A stretch of DNA of 34,925 bases from an uncultured Verrucomicrobia subdivision 3 bacterium (GCA_903888765.1 CAISVF010000029.1:1-34925); one strand, 5' to 3'; positions 16,432 to 25,904 are shown, counted from the stretch's first letter. The notes: generated by a model not told the origin, from the sequence alone. A program made the numbers and translations.

Positions 16432-17876
16432 ATCCGCCGCCCAAGGAAAAGCCGGCATCTCCTGCCCAAAAGGTAAACTGGTCTGATTTCCGCGATCACA
16501 TTGCCACGGCCGATCAGGAAGGCCGTCGCAAATGGATTTATCCGCGCAAAGTCAGCGGCTCATTCTATCGCTGGCGCACCCGGTTTAGCTGGCTGCTTCT
16601 GGCGATCATGTTTGCGGGGCCATTTATCACCATAAACGGAAATCCGCTGCTGCTGATGAATATTGTGGAACGCAAGTTCGTGGTGCTGGGACAGATTTTC
16701 TGGCCGCAAGACATGATTATCTTTGCCCTGGCCATACTGGTGTTTTTCATTGGTGTCATTGTTTTCACCACGGCGTTTGGCCGGCTATGGTGCGGCTGGG
16801 CGTGCCCGCAAACCGTGATGATGGAAATGGTCTTCCGGAAGATTGAGTACCTGATTGAAGGCGATGCGCCCCGGCAGCGCGAACTGAACCAAGCGCCTTG
16901 GAACGCGGCGAAAACCGCCAAAAAAGCTCTTAAACATGCGATTTTCCTCATGCTCTCGTTTCTGGTTGGCAACGTCCTGTTGAGCTACATTATTGGCTGG
17001 CAACCATTGTTCCAGATCATCACCGATCCGCCAGGACGCCACCTTACTGGCCTGGCCTTCATGATCGCCTTTTAGCTGTTGTTTTATGGCATCTTTGCGC
17101 GCTTTCGCGAGCAAGCCTGCACGTTTATTTGTCCCTATGGCCGTTTTCAATCGGTCATGCTCGATGAAAACTCCATTGTCGTTGCCTACGATCACCGGCG
17201 CGGGGAAAATCGTGCGCCGCTGAAGCGTGAACAAAAAGCTGGCGACCGCCGGGCCCTCGGTCTGGGCGATTGCGTGGCCTGCAACCAGTGCGTTTCAGTC
17301 TGTCCCACCGGCATCGACATTCGCAATGGCACCCAGATGGAATGCGTCCATTGCACCGCCTGCATGGACGCCTGCGATAACGTTATGACCAAGATTGGCG
17401 TGGCGCGCGGTCTGATTCGCTATGCCTCGCTCAACGGCATTGAACGAGGCGAGCGCCTGCGCTTCACTCCGCGCCTCTTCAGTTACGGGGTGGTGCTCAC
17501 GCTGCTGGGCAGTTTGCTGGCGGTGATGATTTCCACCCGCAGCGAAGTGGAAGCCACGCTGCTGCGCGCGCCGGGAGCCCTGTTTCAACAAATGCCCGAC
17601 GGCCATTTCAGCAATCTCTATACGCTGCGCATCACCAACAAAACCGGCCGGGAAATGCCGGTGGAACTCCGGCTGGAAAAACCGGCCGGCTCCCTGCAAA
17701 TCCTGGGTGGCAACCTGGTGGTGCCGGCCCAAAAACAGTCGGAAAATTCCGTGCTGGTAGAACTCGCCGCTAACGCGATGCAATCAGGCAACACGCCGGT
17801 GATTCTCGGGGTTTATCAAAACGGCAAGAAATTGCAGACGCTCAAAACTGCCTTCATCGGGCCGCGCCGTTTATGA
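16428..17876 (+). pseudogene. ccoG: CcoG/FixG-type 4Fe-4S membrane protein with in-frame amber stop
   Basis: Two open frames, 16428-17075 and 17076-17876, are in the same frame and are split by one TAG at 17073-17075. Joined, they give about 482 residues, a normal CcoG length. The first part has membrane helices (FSWLLLAIMFAGPFITING, IIFALAILVFFIGVIVFTTA) and the CGWACPQT motif. The TAG lies inside the next helix (HLTGLAFMIAF / LLFYGIFARF). The second part has EQACTFICPYGRF, the ferredoxin block CVACNQCVSVCPTGID plus CVHCTACMDACD, another helix and a C-terminal Ig-like FixG domain. CcoG reduces Cu(II) for cbb3-oxidase assembly. All cysteines are intact, so this is a recent single change, a sequencing error, or a recoded or read-through codon. 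The start overlaps the RND stop. No cbb3 genes are visible. Confidence 0.87.
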
Positions 17877-17904
17877 GCCGGGGTAGACCATGCGCCCACC
17901 GCCA

Positions 17905-18249
17905 TCATATTTCCGGATGGAACACGGCAGCGGCGCATTTAGCGTCTTTAGCTATCTTGCCGCAGACCAGGTTGCACAGTGCATAAACCAGCGGATCCGC
18001 GATCTCGTAACGAATCGAGGTGCCTTCGCGTTCCCGCTTGACGAGGTGGCTGTCGTGCAAAATCGCCAGCTGCTTGGAGACATTGGCCTGTTTCATGCCG
18101 CTGGCTTCCACCAACTCATTGACGGTGAGCGGACCGGCCTGAAGTAATTGCAGTAAAGCAAGGCGACTGGATTCGGACAGTACGGCAAACAAACGGGCCA
18201 CCGCCGTAAGCTGGTCGGCGGATAAGTTCGTGTTTTTTCGTTTCGTCAT
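17905..18249 (-). CDS. ArsR-family winged helix-turn-helix repressor
   Basis: The ATG at 18249 gives 114 residues starting MTKRKNTNLSADQLTAVARL. The DNA-binding core is TVNELVEASGMKQANVSKQL with the wing VKREREGTSIRYEI. The classic ArsR metal box ELCVCDL is absent. Instead cysteines cluster near the C-terminus (ALCNLVCGKIAKDAKC), which could act as a thiol or persulfide switch as in BigR/SqrR, although the residue pattern differs and the proposal is inference. The gene faces the CcoG gene tail to tail and is divergent from the nine-heme cytochrome. A perfect palindrome lies in the shared promoter region. A start at 18279 would add ten poor residues. Confidence 0.9.
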   Translation of the reverse strand: MTKRKNTNLSADQLTAVARLFAVLSESSRLALLQLLQAGPLTVNELVEASGMKQANVSKQLAILHDSHLVKREREGTSIRYEIADPLVYALCNLVCGKIAKDAKCAAAVFHPEI

Positions 18250-18309
18250 GGCTGTGCGAGAATAGCTCACCAGAAACAAACAGGGATTCTATTTGCCCGC
18301 AAGATTAAT

Positions 18310-18351
18310 TTGGCAAATTTTAAAAATGAATATATATTCATATAGTATTCA
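18310..18351. promoter_or_regulatory. Promoter with ArsR operator palindrome
   Basis: ATGAATATATATTCAT at 18326-18341 is a perfect 16-bp inverted repeat, and a third half-site TATTCAT repeats at 18345-18351. Facing right, TTGGCA at 18310-18315 and TATATT at 18333-18338 are 17 bp apart, a sigma70-like promoter whose -10 lies inside the palindrome. AT-rich imperfect palindromes of this kind are typical ArsR operators. A bound repressor would block the cytochrome promoter and could also autoregulate the divergent ArsR gene. Confidence 0.65.
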
Positions 18352-18410
18352 TACAACTTTAATCCGGCAGTGATATGCTGCCGGATAGAACTCGAAAAAA
18401 CAATTTACCT

Positions 18411-20855
18411 ATGAAAATCAGTCTTATTTTTGCGGGTGTGCTGGCGCTGGCGGTGTCCAGCGGGGCGGCAATCAACCAGATTCTCGGCTGGAACAACCTG
18501 GGGATGCACTGCATGGACAGCGATTACTCGGTGTTTAGTATCCTGCCGCCTTACAACACCATTGAAGCGCAACTCATCGTTGGCGGCAAACTTGTCACCA
18601 ACGGCAACGGCTATACGGTCACTTACCAGGCAACGGCTGATCCCAGCGGCTCATTCAATTCCACCGCCATGGGCAAGGGAAACTATTACCGGTACGCGCA
18701 GGCTATTTATGGCGCGGCGCTCGCATCGGACATGGGGTTGGCTGGATGGAACATGCCCGGCACCAACAACACACCGCAAGCCATGCTTTTTGAAGCAGTC
18801 AATCAACCCGCCGCCGGAGTGCTCACTCCGGTCAATTGGTGGCGGGCGGAAGGCATCCCCATCACCCCCTACGATGATGCCCACAATAAAACCCCCTATC
18901 CGATGATGCGCCTCATCGCCAAAAATGGCAACACATCCATCGCCACGAATGATATTGTGCTGCCCGTCTCCGATGAAATGGACTGTCGGGCGTGTCATGC
19001 CTCAGGCTCAATGGCGACCGCTAAGCCCGCCGCCGGCTGGGTATGGAGCGGCATTCAGGAACGCGATTTTCGGCTGAACATTCTGCGTCTGCACGATGAA
19101 CACCAATTTGTGCGGCGCAGCGTTCTATATCAGGCAGCGCTCGCGGCACGTGGATTCAACCCACAGGGACTTTATCGTGGTGTGATCGCAGATAATAAAC
19201 CCGTTCTATGCGCCGCGTGTCATGCCTCGGAAGCGCTGGGGGCCACTAGTTACGGCACGATTCCCCCGTTGACAGCCTCCATCCACAGTTTTCATGCGCA
19301 CGTCAAGGATCCGGTTACCAGCATGACTCTCGACAACTCGGCCAACCGCTCGGCGTGCTACCGCTGCCACCCCGGTTCCACCACGAAATGTCTGCGCGGC
19401 GCCATGGGTGGCGCAATGGCAGCGGATGGCTCAATGGAAATGCAATGCCAGAGTTGTCACGGCAACATGAGCACGGTCGGCTCCACCAGTCGCGTTGGCT
19501 GGTTCATGGAGCCCAATTGCGCGAGCTGTCACACTGGCACGGCAACGAGTAATAACGGACAGATTCGTTACCCGTCGGTTTTCACGGACACGAATTTCAC
19601 CGTGCGGTCGGCGGTGGACCAGACTTTTTCCACGCAGCCGAACACGCCGGCGGGCGGGCTTTCGCTATTCCGTTTTTCCGGCGGTCACGGCGGGCTGCAA
19701 TGCGAAGCCTGCCACGGCTCGACTCATGCAGAGTTCCCCAGCACGCACGCCAACGACAATGTGCGCAATAATAAAATTCAAGGGCACGCCGGCGTCATGG
19801 TGGAATGCAGTTCCTGCCACGTTTCCATGACCATTAGCAGTAGCACGGCCACGAACGGCCCGCACGGGATGCATCCGATTGGCCAAAGCTGGGTTTCCGG
19901 TCATCATGACTACATCGGCGGCAACCTTGCCAAGTGTCATGCGTGTCACGGCTCCGACAGTCGCGGCACGGTGTTATCACGCATCCAGGGCGACCGGACC
20001 TTAACGGCCAGTTTTGACGGCGGCACGGTGACGCTGAATTTATTTCGCGGTGCCTTGATCGGTTGTTACACCTGCCACAACGGGCCGAGCAATGATTCCA
20101 TCAACAATAGCACGCCGCCGAGCGTCAATGTTGTTTCCGGTAGCACGTCCAACAACACGCCATTGAACTTGCCGGTCACCGTCACCCCAGCTACCGCGAC
20201 GCTGCGGATCATATCGCAGCCAGCCAACGGATCGCTGGGCGTCAGCAACAACGTGCTGACCTATTTTCCAAATGAAGGCTATACCGGCAGCGATACCTTC
20301 ACCTATGCTGCCTGGGACAACTCAAAAAACTCCACGCTCGCCACCGGTACCGTCAGCGTGGCGCAGGGACCCTATTCCTTGAGCATCGTCTCGCACGTTC
20401 CGACAAATGCAGTATCGGGATGGCCCGTCGCCTTTGCCGTGGTGCCGACCGTGACGAACCATTCCAGCGCCGTGACCTTCAACTGGAATTTCGGCGACGG
20501 TTCTGCGCCCGGCACCAATCAGTTCGCCCAGCACATTTTTTCTGCGGCTGGAATTTATTCCTGGAAAGTGGTGGCGACCATCGGCGATCTCAAGGCCACC
20601 AATATTGGCAGCCTAAATATTACCACCCCCAGTGCGGTGGCCATGGTTGCGCCACCAAGCACTTCAAGTCCGACCATAAGTCTGGCATGGCCTTCGGCCC
20701 TTCCCGATGTCGTGGTGGAACAATCCACCAATCTTGGCTCCAGCGCGCTATGGACAGTGGTGACTAACTTGCCCACAACCGGGCCGGTTAATTCAAGTCT
20801 CAATTTGCCTATTGCTGGTGGCAACCGGTTCTTTCGCATTCGCCAGCCGTGGTGA
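18411..20855 (+). CDS. Secreted nine-heme c-type cytochrome with Ig-like and PKD domains
   Basis: The 814-residue protein has a signal peptide MKISLIFAGVLALAVSSGAA. Nine CxxCH heme motifs lie near residues 191, 267, 316, 346, 370, 430, 466, 509 and 552 (for example CRACH, CAACH, CYRCH, CEACH, CYTCH). After the heme part come a cadherin-like repeat (about 575-650, NGSLGVSNNVLTYFPNEGYT), a PKD domain (about 660-745, FNWNFGDGSAPGTNQFAQHI) and a C-terminal block ending GNRFFRIRQPW, often seen on secreted Verrucomicrobia proteins. It should carry electrons in the periplasm or at the cell surface. No ccm heme-maturation genes or quinol oxidase are nearby. The start at 18411 opens the signal peptide; an earlier frame from 18375 adds a basic stretch before it. 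Confidence 0.9.
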   Translation: MKISLIFAGVLALAVSSGAAINQILGWNNLGMHCMDSDYSVFSILPPYNTIEAQLIVGGKLVTNGNGYTVTYQATADPSGSFNSTAMGKGNYYRYAQAIYGAALASDMGLAGWNMPGTNNTPQAMLFEAVNQPAAGVLTPVNWWRAEGIPITPYDDAHNKTPYPMMRLIAKNGNTSIATNDIVLPVSDEMDCRACHASGSMATAKPAAGWVWSGIQERDFRLNILRLHDEHQFVRRSVLYQAALAARGFNPQGLYRGVIADNKPVLCAACHASEALGATSYGTIPPLTASIHSFHAHVKDPVTSMTLDNSANRSACYRCHPGSTTKCLRGAMGGAMAADGSMEMQCQSCHGNMSTVGSTSRVGWFMEPNCASCHTGTATSNNGQIRYPSVFTDTNFTVRSAVDQTFSTQPNTPAGGLSLFRFSGGHGGLQCEACHGSTHAEFPSTHANDNVRNNKIQGHAGVMVECSSCHVSMTISSSTATNGPHGMHPIGQSWVSGHHDYIGGNLAKCHACHGSDSRGTVLSRIQGDRTLTASFDGGTVTLNLFRGALIGCYTCHNGPSNDSINNSTPPSVNVVSGSTSNNTPLNLPVTVTPATATLRIISQPANGSLGVSNNVLTYFPNEGYTGSDTFTYAAWDNSKNSTLATGTVSVAQGPYSLSIVSHVPTNAVSGWPVAFAVVPTVTNHSSAVTFNWNFGDGSAPGTNQFAQHIFSAAGIYSWKVVATIGDLKATNIGSLNITTPSAVAMVAPPSTSSPTISLAWPSALPDVVVEQSTNLGSSALWTVVTNLPTTGPVNSSLNLPIAGGNRFFRIRQPW

Positions 20856-21245
20856 AATGTTTCAAAGCCTTTGGTGACGAAAGCCCACTGCCATCGGTTG
20901 CGGAAAATGACTGTTTAGCCCAGATTGAAGAGGGGGTTGGTTTCAAATCCAACAGGCGGCCCGCGCTAAAACTGGTTATTTAACCAGGGAATTATCAGTA
21001 TTTGCGATCATTTTAAGTGCGAATTGACGGGGTAGAGCACTGTTGGGTGGGACCAGATTGTCCGGCCGCCGACATCTTTCTCTTTGCCCTGCCGATACTG
21101 GCATTTTGCTGAGTGCCATGGCTTTCACCACCGGATTTGTCCGGTATAATTCGGTTCCTACTGGTCGTGAGTGTTATCTTTTCTGTCAAAGGTCCAAATA
21201 TCATGTAACAATTTCTGGCGCTTCTTTAAGTAATGGGTAGGAACC
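20856..21245. other. Gene-free stretch between cytochrome and kinase genes
   Basis: About 390 bp without a supported gene. It holds an inverted repeat, CTGGTTA at 20972-20978 and TAACCAG at 20981-20987 around TT, which looks like an operator half-site pair rather than a terminator. A TGTAAC at 21204 near the kinase start resembles the island's -35 block, but the following GCG lies at the wrong distance, so it is not counted as a fifth site. Confidence 0.45.
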
Positions 21246-24200
21246 ATGAACACCCAGAAAACATGTCAGGATTGCGGTGCGCCGCTGGCACCGGATGCTC
21301 CGCAGGGTCTCTGCCCCGCCTGCTTGATGAAAGTGGCGCTGGCCACCGGCACCGAGCCGGGCGGCAAAAGCCCCCGCTTTATACCTCCCACAGTCGCAGA
21401 GTTGGCCTCCCATTTTCCCCAGCTCGAAATCCTTGAATTCATCGGTCAGGGCGGCATGGGTGCTGTCTATAAGGCCCGGCAGAAGGAGCTCGACCGCATC
21501 GTGGCCTTGAAAATCCTGCCGCCGGACATTGGCCATGATGCCGCGTTTGCCGAGCGCTTCACCCGCGAAGCCAAGGCTCTCGCCAGACTGAATCATCCCG
21601 GCATTGTCACCATTTACGATTCCGGCCGCGCCGATGGCCTCTACTTTTTCCTCATGGAATATGTGGATGGCGTCAACCTGCGCCAATTGCTCGCCACCAG
21701 CCGCGTTTCCGCGCGGGAGGCGCTGGCCATCGTGCCGCAGATCTGCGATGCCCTGCAATTTGCGCACGATCAGGGCATCGTGCATCGCGACATTAAACCG
21801 GAAAACCTGCTGCTCGACCGGCGCGGTCGCATCAAGGTAGCGGATTTCGGCCTCGCCAAAATCATCGAAGGCAGGGCGGGCAGCCCTCTGCCCGTCACTG
21901 GTGATTTGCCAACCGACGCCGGCGCGCAGGGAACTGCGTGCCCCGGCCGCGAACTGACCGACGCCAGCAAGATCATGGGCACGCCGCAGTACATGTCGCC
22001 CGAGCAGGTCCGCACGCCGGGCGAAGTGGATCATCGGGCGGATATTTACGCGCTGGGCGTGGTGTTTTACCAGATGCTTACCGGTGAACTGCCCGGCACG
22101 AAACTCGAAGCCCCGTCCAAAAAAGTGCAGATTGACGTGCGGTTGGATGAAGTGGTGCTGCGTGCCTTGGAAAAGAATCCCGACCGGCGCTATCAACAGG
22201 TCAGTGAAGTAAAGACGCTGGTGGAAACCATTGTGGCAACGCCGCGCGACCACAAATGCGTCCGGCCTGCCCCGGAAACATCGGGCGCGCCGGGCAATCC
22301 GGTGGTTTTTCGTTCCAGCCAGAGTTACATTTCCTCGCCGCAACATTTGCGCACCTTTGTGGGTCGGTGGCTCTACATCTATGAAGGCAAAGGCACGCTT
22401 CGGCTCACCGCCAGCCATCTGGAATTTCTCGAGCCGGGCCTGCCCGTGCTTCGTATTCCGTTGCGTTCCATCCAGGATTTGCAGATCGGTCAATATTCGC
22501 GTCTGGCCAAGCCGGGCGGGCTAAACTATATCACCATCGGTTACGAGGAAGCCGGCCAGATTCACACCCGGTATTTCACGCCGGCCACCTCGCCTCTGGC
22601 CCCCTATTGGGCCACCAACCAGTTCGTTACCGATTGGTTTGACGCTATCCGAACCAGCATGGCAAATGCGCGGGAGGCCAGCACGGTGACTTCGCACGCT
22701 GCCGCCAGCAGCGAACCGGATACCGAAATAGAAAGTGGAAAACGAACCACTCCAATGACTGCGGAGGGAACGTCCCGCGTTTCGTTCGCGCATATCCTGG
22801 GAGCAATCTGGGTGTTGATTATCGCAAGTACCGTGGCGCTTTTACTGATAAAAAGTCATTCTGCAGGCGCATCCACCGTATTGTCGCAATCGGAATTTCT
22901 GGACAAATTCCGGGCGCACGAAATTGCGCATGCCACGATTCAGACCGGCGGGCAGAATTCCAATTTGACTCCGGTCACCGGCACTTATTTCAAAACGGAT
23001 AGCCATGGAAAAGTCACGCGAGAGGAAGTTTCCTTTACCGTGCCGAATGCTTTTCTGACTCCCAAAGTGCTGGATGAATTATTGGCCTCCGGCCAGGTGT
23101 CCGCCCGAACGCCAAACCGGAACCTGGCGAATACGTTCTGGGGCTTGGCGCCCTTCATCATATTGGGTGTCGGCTTATTCCTGATCCCGGGAGCAGTCAT
23201 TTATTTCATCTGGCGGGCCATGAAGCAGCGCCGCGCCAGCCAAGGAGAGCGGCGTGGGAGCAGCACTACCCCGGCGACGATGCCGGGACCGCCGCGCTTT
23301 TCGCGCATAGCCATGGCGGGGATTGGTCTGGGCCTGGTCGCGGTCGTGATGTTTGGTTTGGCTGCCATCCTCCGCCAGGTGGCGGTCCGGCTGCCAACGG
23401 GAGAAAACCCACCCAACTCACCAGTCGAACTGTTATCGCTGGTTCTGGTTCTCGCTGGCCTGATGGGGGCTTTGGCTATGACCCTGCTGGGCTGGCTCGC
23501 CGTCTCGCATATCGGCCGCTCGGAGGGGAAACTCTGCGGCATGTGGCTGGCGGTGTTTGATGGATTATTGTTCCCATTGTTGGCCATCAATTCGACTTTT
23601 TACTATTTCCTGTTTCCGTGGTTAAGAATGGTGATCAACGAACTCAACCGGAGAAATCCAACGGCCTCCATAGGTCTGGAAGTGGATCTGGTTCGTGCCT
23701 TTTTCTTCCTGGCCTTTATCGCGGTCTGCCTCTGGTTGGACTGGTTTATTATCCGCCGCGTCTGGCAGAAGGTGAATCCGGACCGCACGACCGGTTCGTC
23801 AGGTGCACTAGCCCGGAAGAATTCAGCAGGCATAAGCCTGGCTTGGGCCTGCGGATTTCTGGGCTTGGCCTTGGGGCTTCCTTTGGTCATTGGGCTGCTG
23901 CTGGCGAGCAAACCCGCCCTAAAATCAAACTATGGTATCTATTTTGGCAATAAAGCCACGCTGCGCGCTCGGGCCGCACAATCAGCGCATCCGCAGCCCA
24001 ACCGCGTCCGGCAACTGGCGGGCTGTCCGTTCCTGGCACAACTGCCCGAAGGCGGGAGCATCGAATTGCTGGCGGTGCGGATTCATCCCTCAACTAACCA
24101 ACCGTGGTGGCAGCCGGATGGTTCGCCCTCGACCTATGACAGTTCCGTGGAAGCCGAAGCCAAGGAACAGATCGGCGGTGGCCTATTGGCACTGGCGCGC

Positions 24201-25904
24201 TTTCATTATCCTTCAAAACCCCGGCAGAATTGGCCTCTCCCGGCCGGAGCAAAGAACCTCGCCGCCATCGACGTGGGAACCGGCCCGCGATTCGCGCTGA
24301 AGGATGGCCGACGCTTAGCCTTGTCCGAGGCCGATCCCTACACCCTGTTTGGCGTGGTGAGTTTCGAACAAGCATTGCCGCGTGCCAATGAAATAACGCT
24401 GGCGTTCAAAGTGGCCACTGCGGATTGGCAGACGCTGACGGTAAAAAAACCTGGCGTGTGGGCCTCGTTATTCGCCAGCGCAGCGCGCCAGGAATGGCAG
24501 TTCGGCGAAACCCCCGAAGGCAATTTAAAAGTTACCGTCACCCACCTCGCAGAAAGCGCGGATATGCAGTACCGGTTGGTTGCCGTGGATGTGACTGGCG
24601 TGGAATATGTTCCATCCACCACCCAGTGCACAAAGCGAGCCAATGAGATCGCCTCCACGTTTACGGCCAGCTTCAGTCCGTCTCCCGGCAGCGGGGAGCG
24701 GTGGCAATTACCCTTGGGCCGCGTGCGCGAAGTCCGCTGGGAATCACGGCCTTATGAACCGGTGGAATTCCGCAACGTCTCGCTACAGCCCGGCTATCGG
24801 ACGAAGGTCACGGTAAAGGATTTTGGCGGGGAACAACCCAGCGCCGCACTGGCAAACACCAACCGCAGCCCCACCCTTCTGCCAGGCGGGGCGAGTCTAT
24901 CCAAGCGGACGTACTCCAGCTTCAGCCAGCCGGCCGATTTCCCAGATGAAAGCGCTATGCCCGCCGGCACTTTCAACTTAAAGGGAGCCCAACTGGAACA
25001 GGTGTTGAGCTTGTATGAAATGCTTTCCGGGCGGTCCGCTATTCGCGGCGCACTGCCCAAGGTGCAAATCAATCTGCGATCCCTCCGCGCTATGAGCCGG
25101 AGCGAGACGTTGCAAATGTTCGACACGGCTCTGGCACAAAACGGCATTGCGATGGTGTTGTCCGGGGATAATGCCGTCAAAGCCGTGCCAGCGGACCAAG
25201 CGGCGGGCGAAAATCCGCCCGAGATTGATCTGCCTTGGGAATTGCTGCCCGATTCCAGCTCTCCGATGAGCCGGATAATCCCATTAAAAAACCTCCGCGC
25301 AGCGGAGGTGGCGCCCAGACTGAAGCCGCTGGCGAAACTGCCCAACAGCATGGTAGTCGTCGCAGATCGCAATCTGCTCATCCTGCGGGACTATGCCTCC
25401 AGCATCCGGCAGGAATTAAAACTGGTGGAGACCTGGGAGGGAGAGCAGATCGCCCCGCCAGGGAAGAGCAGTGGCGGCACCACCACCAACCGGCCGACTG
25501 CAAAAGCCGAACCAACAGACTTGCGCGCTGCGCGCTCGAAGCTGGCCGAACTACGAGTCAATTATGCAGAATCCAATCCAGTCATTCAAAGAGTGCAGGC
25601 GCGCATCCAAGAGCTGGCACGTCTGACCAAGGAGGAGCCCGATATGCCGACTGATTTGCGCGAGGCCAAGGCGCATCTGGCTGAATTGCATGTAGACTAT
25701 TCTCCGCAAAACCCGGCGGTTCAGCGGACTTTGGCTCGCATCCAAGAGTTGGCACGCCTGACCAAGGAGGAGCCCAATATGTCGGCTGATTTGCGCGAGG
25801 CCAAGGCACGCCTGGCAGAATTGCGCGTCGATTATTCAGAGCAAAGTCAGGTGTTTATCGAAGCCCTGGCCAAAGTCAAAGCGTTAGCTCCAAGCAGGCA
25901 ATAG
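21246..25904 (+). CDS. Multidomain membrane Ser/Thr protein kinase (1552 residues) with FtsH-type and secretin-like modules
   Basis: An N-terminal zinc ribbon (CQDCGAPLAPDAPQGLCPAC) is followed by a Hanks-type kinase at about residues 57-330: GQGGMGAVYKA, VALKIL, HRDIKPENLL near 178, DFGLAK near 199 and MSPEQV near 249, all catalytic residues present. A PH/GRAM-like part follows at 355-475. Two helices (515-538, 632-660) flank a soluble segment (SQSEFLDKFRAHEIAHATIQ) that resembles the periplasmic domain of FtsH. Five more helices reach about residue 887. An exported part then contains a secretin-N-like block (about 1240-1390) and three 45-residue C-terminal repeats. It probably senses an envelope signal and phosphorylates cytoplasmic partners. 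The length is far above usual for this family, and partners are unknown. Confidence 0.88.
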   Translation: MNTQKTCQDCGAPLAPDAPQGLCPACLMKVALATGTEPGGKSPRFIPPTVAELASHFPQLEILEFIGQGGMGAVYKARQKELDRIVALKILPPDIGHDAAFAERFTREAKALARLNHPGIVTIYDSGRADGLYFFLMEYVDGVNLRQLLATSRVSAREALAIVPQICDALQFAHDQGIVHRDIKPENLLLDRRGRIKVADFGLAKIIEGRAGSPLPVTGDLPTDAGAQGTACPGRELTDASKIMGTPQYMSPEQVRTPGEVDHRADIYALGVVFYQMLTGELPGTKLEAPSKKVQIDVRLDEVVLRALEKNPDRRYQQVSEVKTLVETIVATPRDHKCVRPAPETSGAPGNPVVFRSSQSYISSPQHLRTFVGRWLYIYEGKGTLRLTASHLEFLEPGLPVLRIPLRSIQDLQIGQYSRLAKPGGLNYITIGYEEAGQIHTRYFTPATSPLAPYWATNQFVTDWFDAIRTSMANAREASTVTSHAAASSEPDTEIESGKRTTPMTAEGTSRVSFAHILGAIWVLIIASTVALLLIKSHSAGASTVLSQSEFLDKFRAHEIAHATIQTGGQNSNLTPVTGTYFKTDSHGKVTREEVSFTVPNAFLTPKVLDELLASGQVSARTPNRNLANTFWGLAPFIILGVGLFLIPGAVIYFIWRAMKQRRASQGERRGSSTTPATMPGPPRFSRIAMAGIGLGLVAVVMFGLAAILRQVAVRLPTGENPPNSPVELLSLVLVLAGLMGALAMTLLGWLAVSHIGRSEGKLCGMWLAVFDGLLFPLLAINSTFYYFLFPWLRMVINELNRRNPTASIGLEVDLVRAFFFLAFIAVCLWLDWFIIRRVWQKVNPDRTTGSSGALARKNSAGISLAWACGFLGLALGLPLVIGLLLASKPALKSNYGIYFGNKATLRARAAQSAHPQPNRVRQLAGCPFLAQLPEGGSIELLAVRIHPSTNQPWWQPDGSPSTYDSSVEAEAKEQIGGGLLALARFHYPSKPRQNWPLPAGAKNLAAIDVGTGPRFALKDGRRLALSEADPYTLFGVVSFEQALPRANEITLAFKVATADWQTLTVKKPGVWASLFASAARQEWQFGETPEGNLKVTVTHLAESADMQYRLVAVDVTGVEYVPSTTQCTKRANEIASTFTASFSPSPGSGERWQLPLGRVREVRWESRPYEPVEFRNVSLQPGYRTKVTVKDFGGEQPSAALANTNRSPTLLPGGASLSKRTYSSFSQPADFPDESAMPAGTFNLKGAQLEQVLSLYEMLSGRSAIRGALPKVQINLRSLRAMSRSETLQMFDTALAQNGIAMVLSGDNAVKAVPADQAAGENPPEIDLPWELLPDSSSPMSRIIPLKNLRAAEVAPRLKPLAKLPNSMVVVADRNLLILRDYASSIRQELKLVETWEGEQIAPPGKSSGGTTTNRPTAKAEPTDLRAARSKLAELRVNYAESNPVIQRVQARIQELARLTKEEPDMPTDLREAKAHLAELHVDYSPQNPAVQRTLARIQELARLTKEEPNMSADLREAKARLAELRVDYSEQSQVFIEALAKVKALAPSRQ
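25518..25904 (+). repeat. Three tandem 135-bp repeats in the kinase gene
   Basis: Units start at 25518, 25653 and 25788, each 135 bp (45 codons), the last one shortened to 117 bp by the stop. Each unit encodes DLR-A-(K/R)-LAEL-V(N/D)Y followed by a NPxxQR or similar phrase and RIQELARLTKEEP. The pattern is helical, probably coiled-coil. The low divergence points to recent duplication. Confidence 0.85.

Noticed and set aside
21204-21225. TGTAAC followed by GCGCTTC just before the kinase gene as a fifth ECF site
   Set aside because: Only 8 bp lie between GTAAC and GCG instead of 13 at the four true sites, and the first block lacks the trailing TTT.
21201-22493. A 430-codon open frame on the minus strand opposite the kinase domain
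   Set aside because: The plus strand encodes an intact kinase with all catalytic motifs; the antisense product is His/Arg/Gln-rich and resembles nothing.
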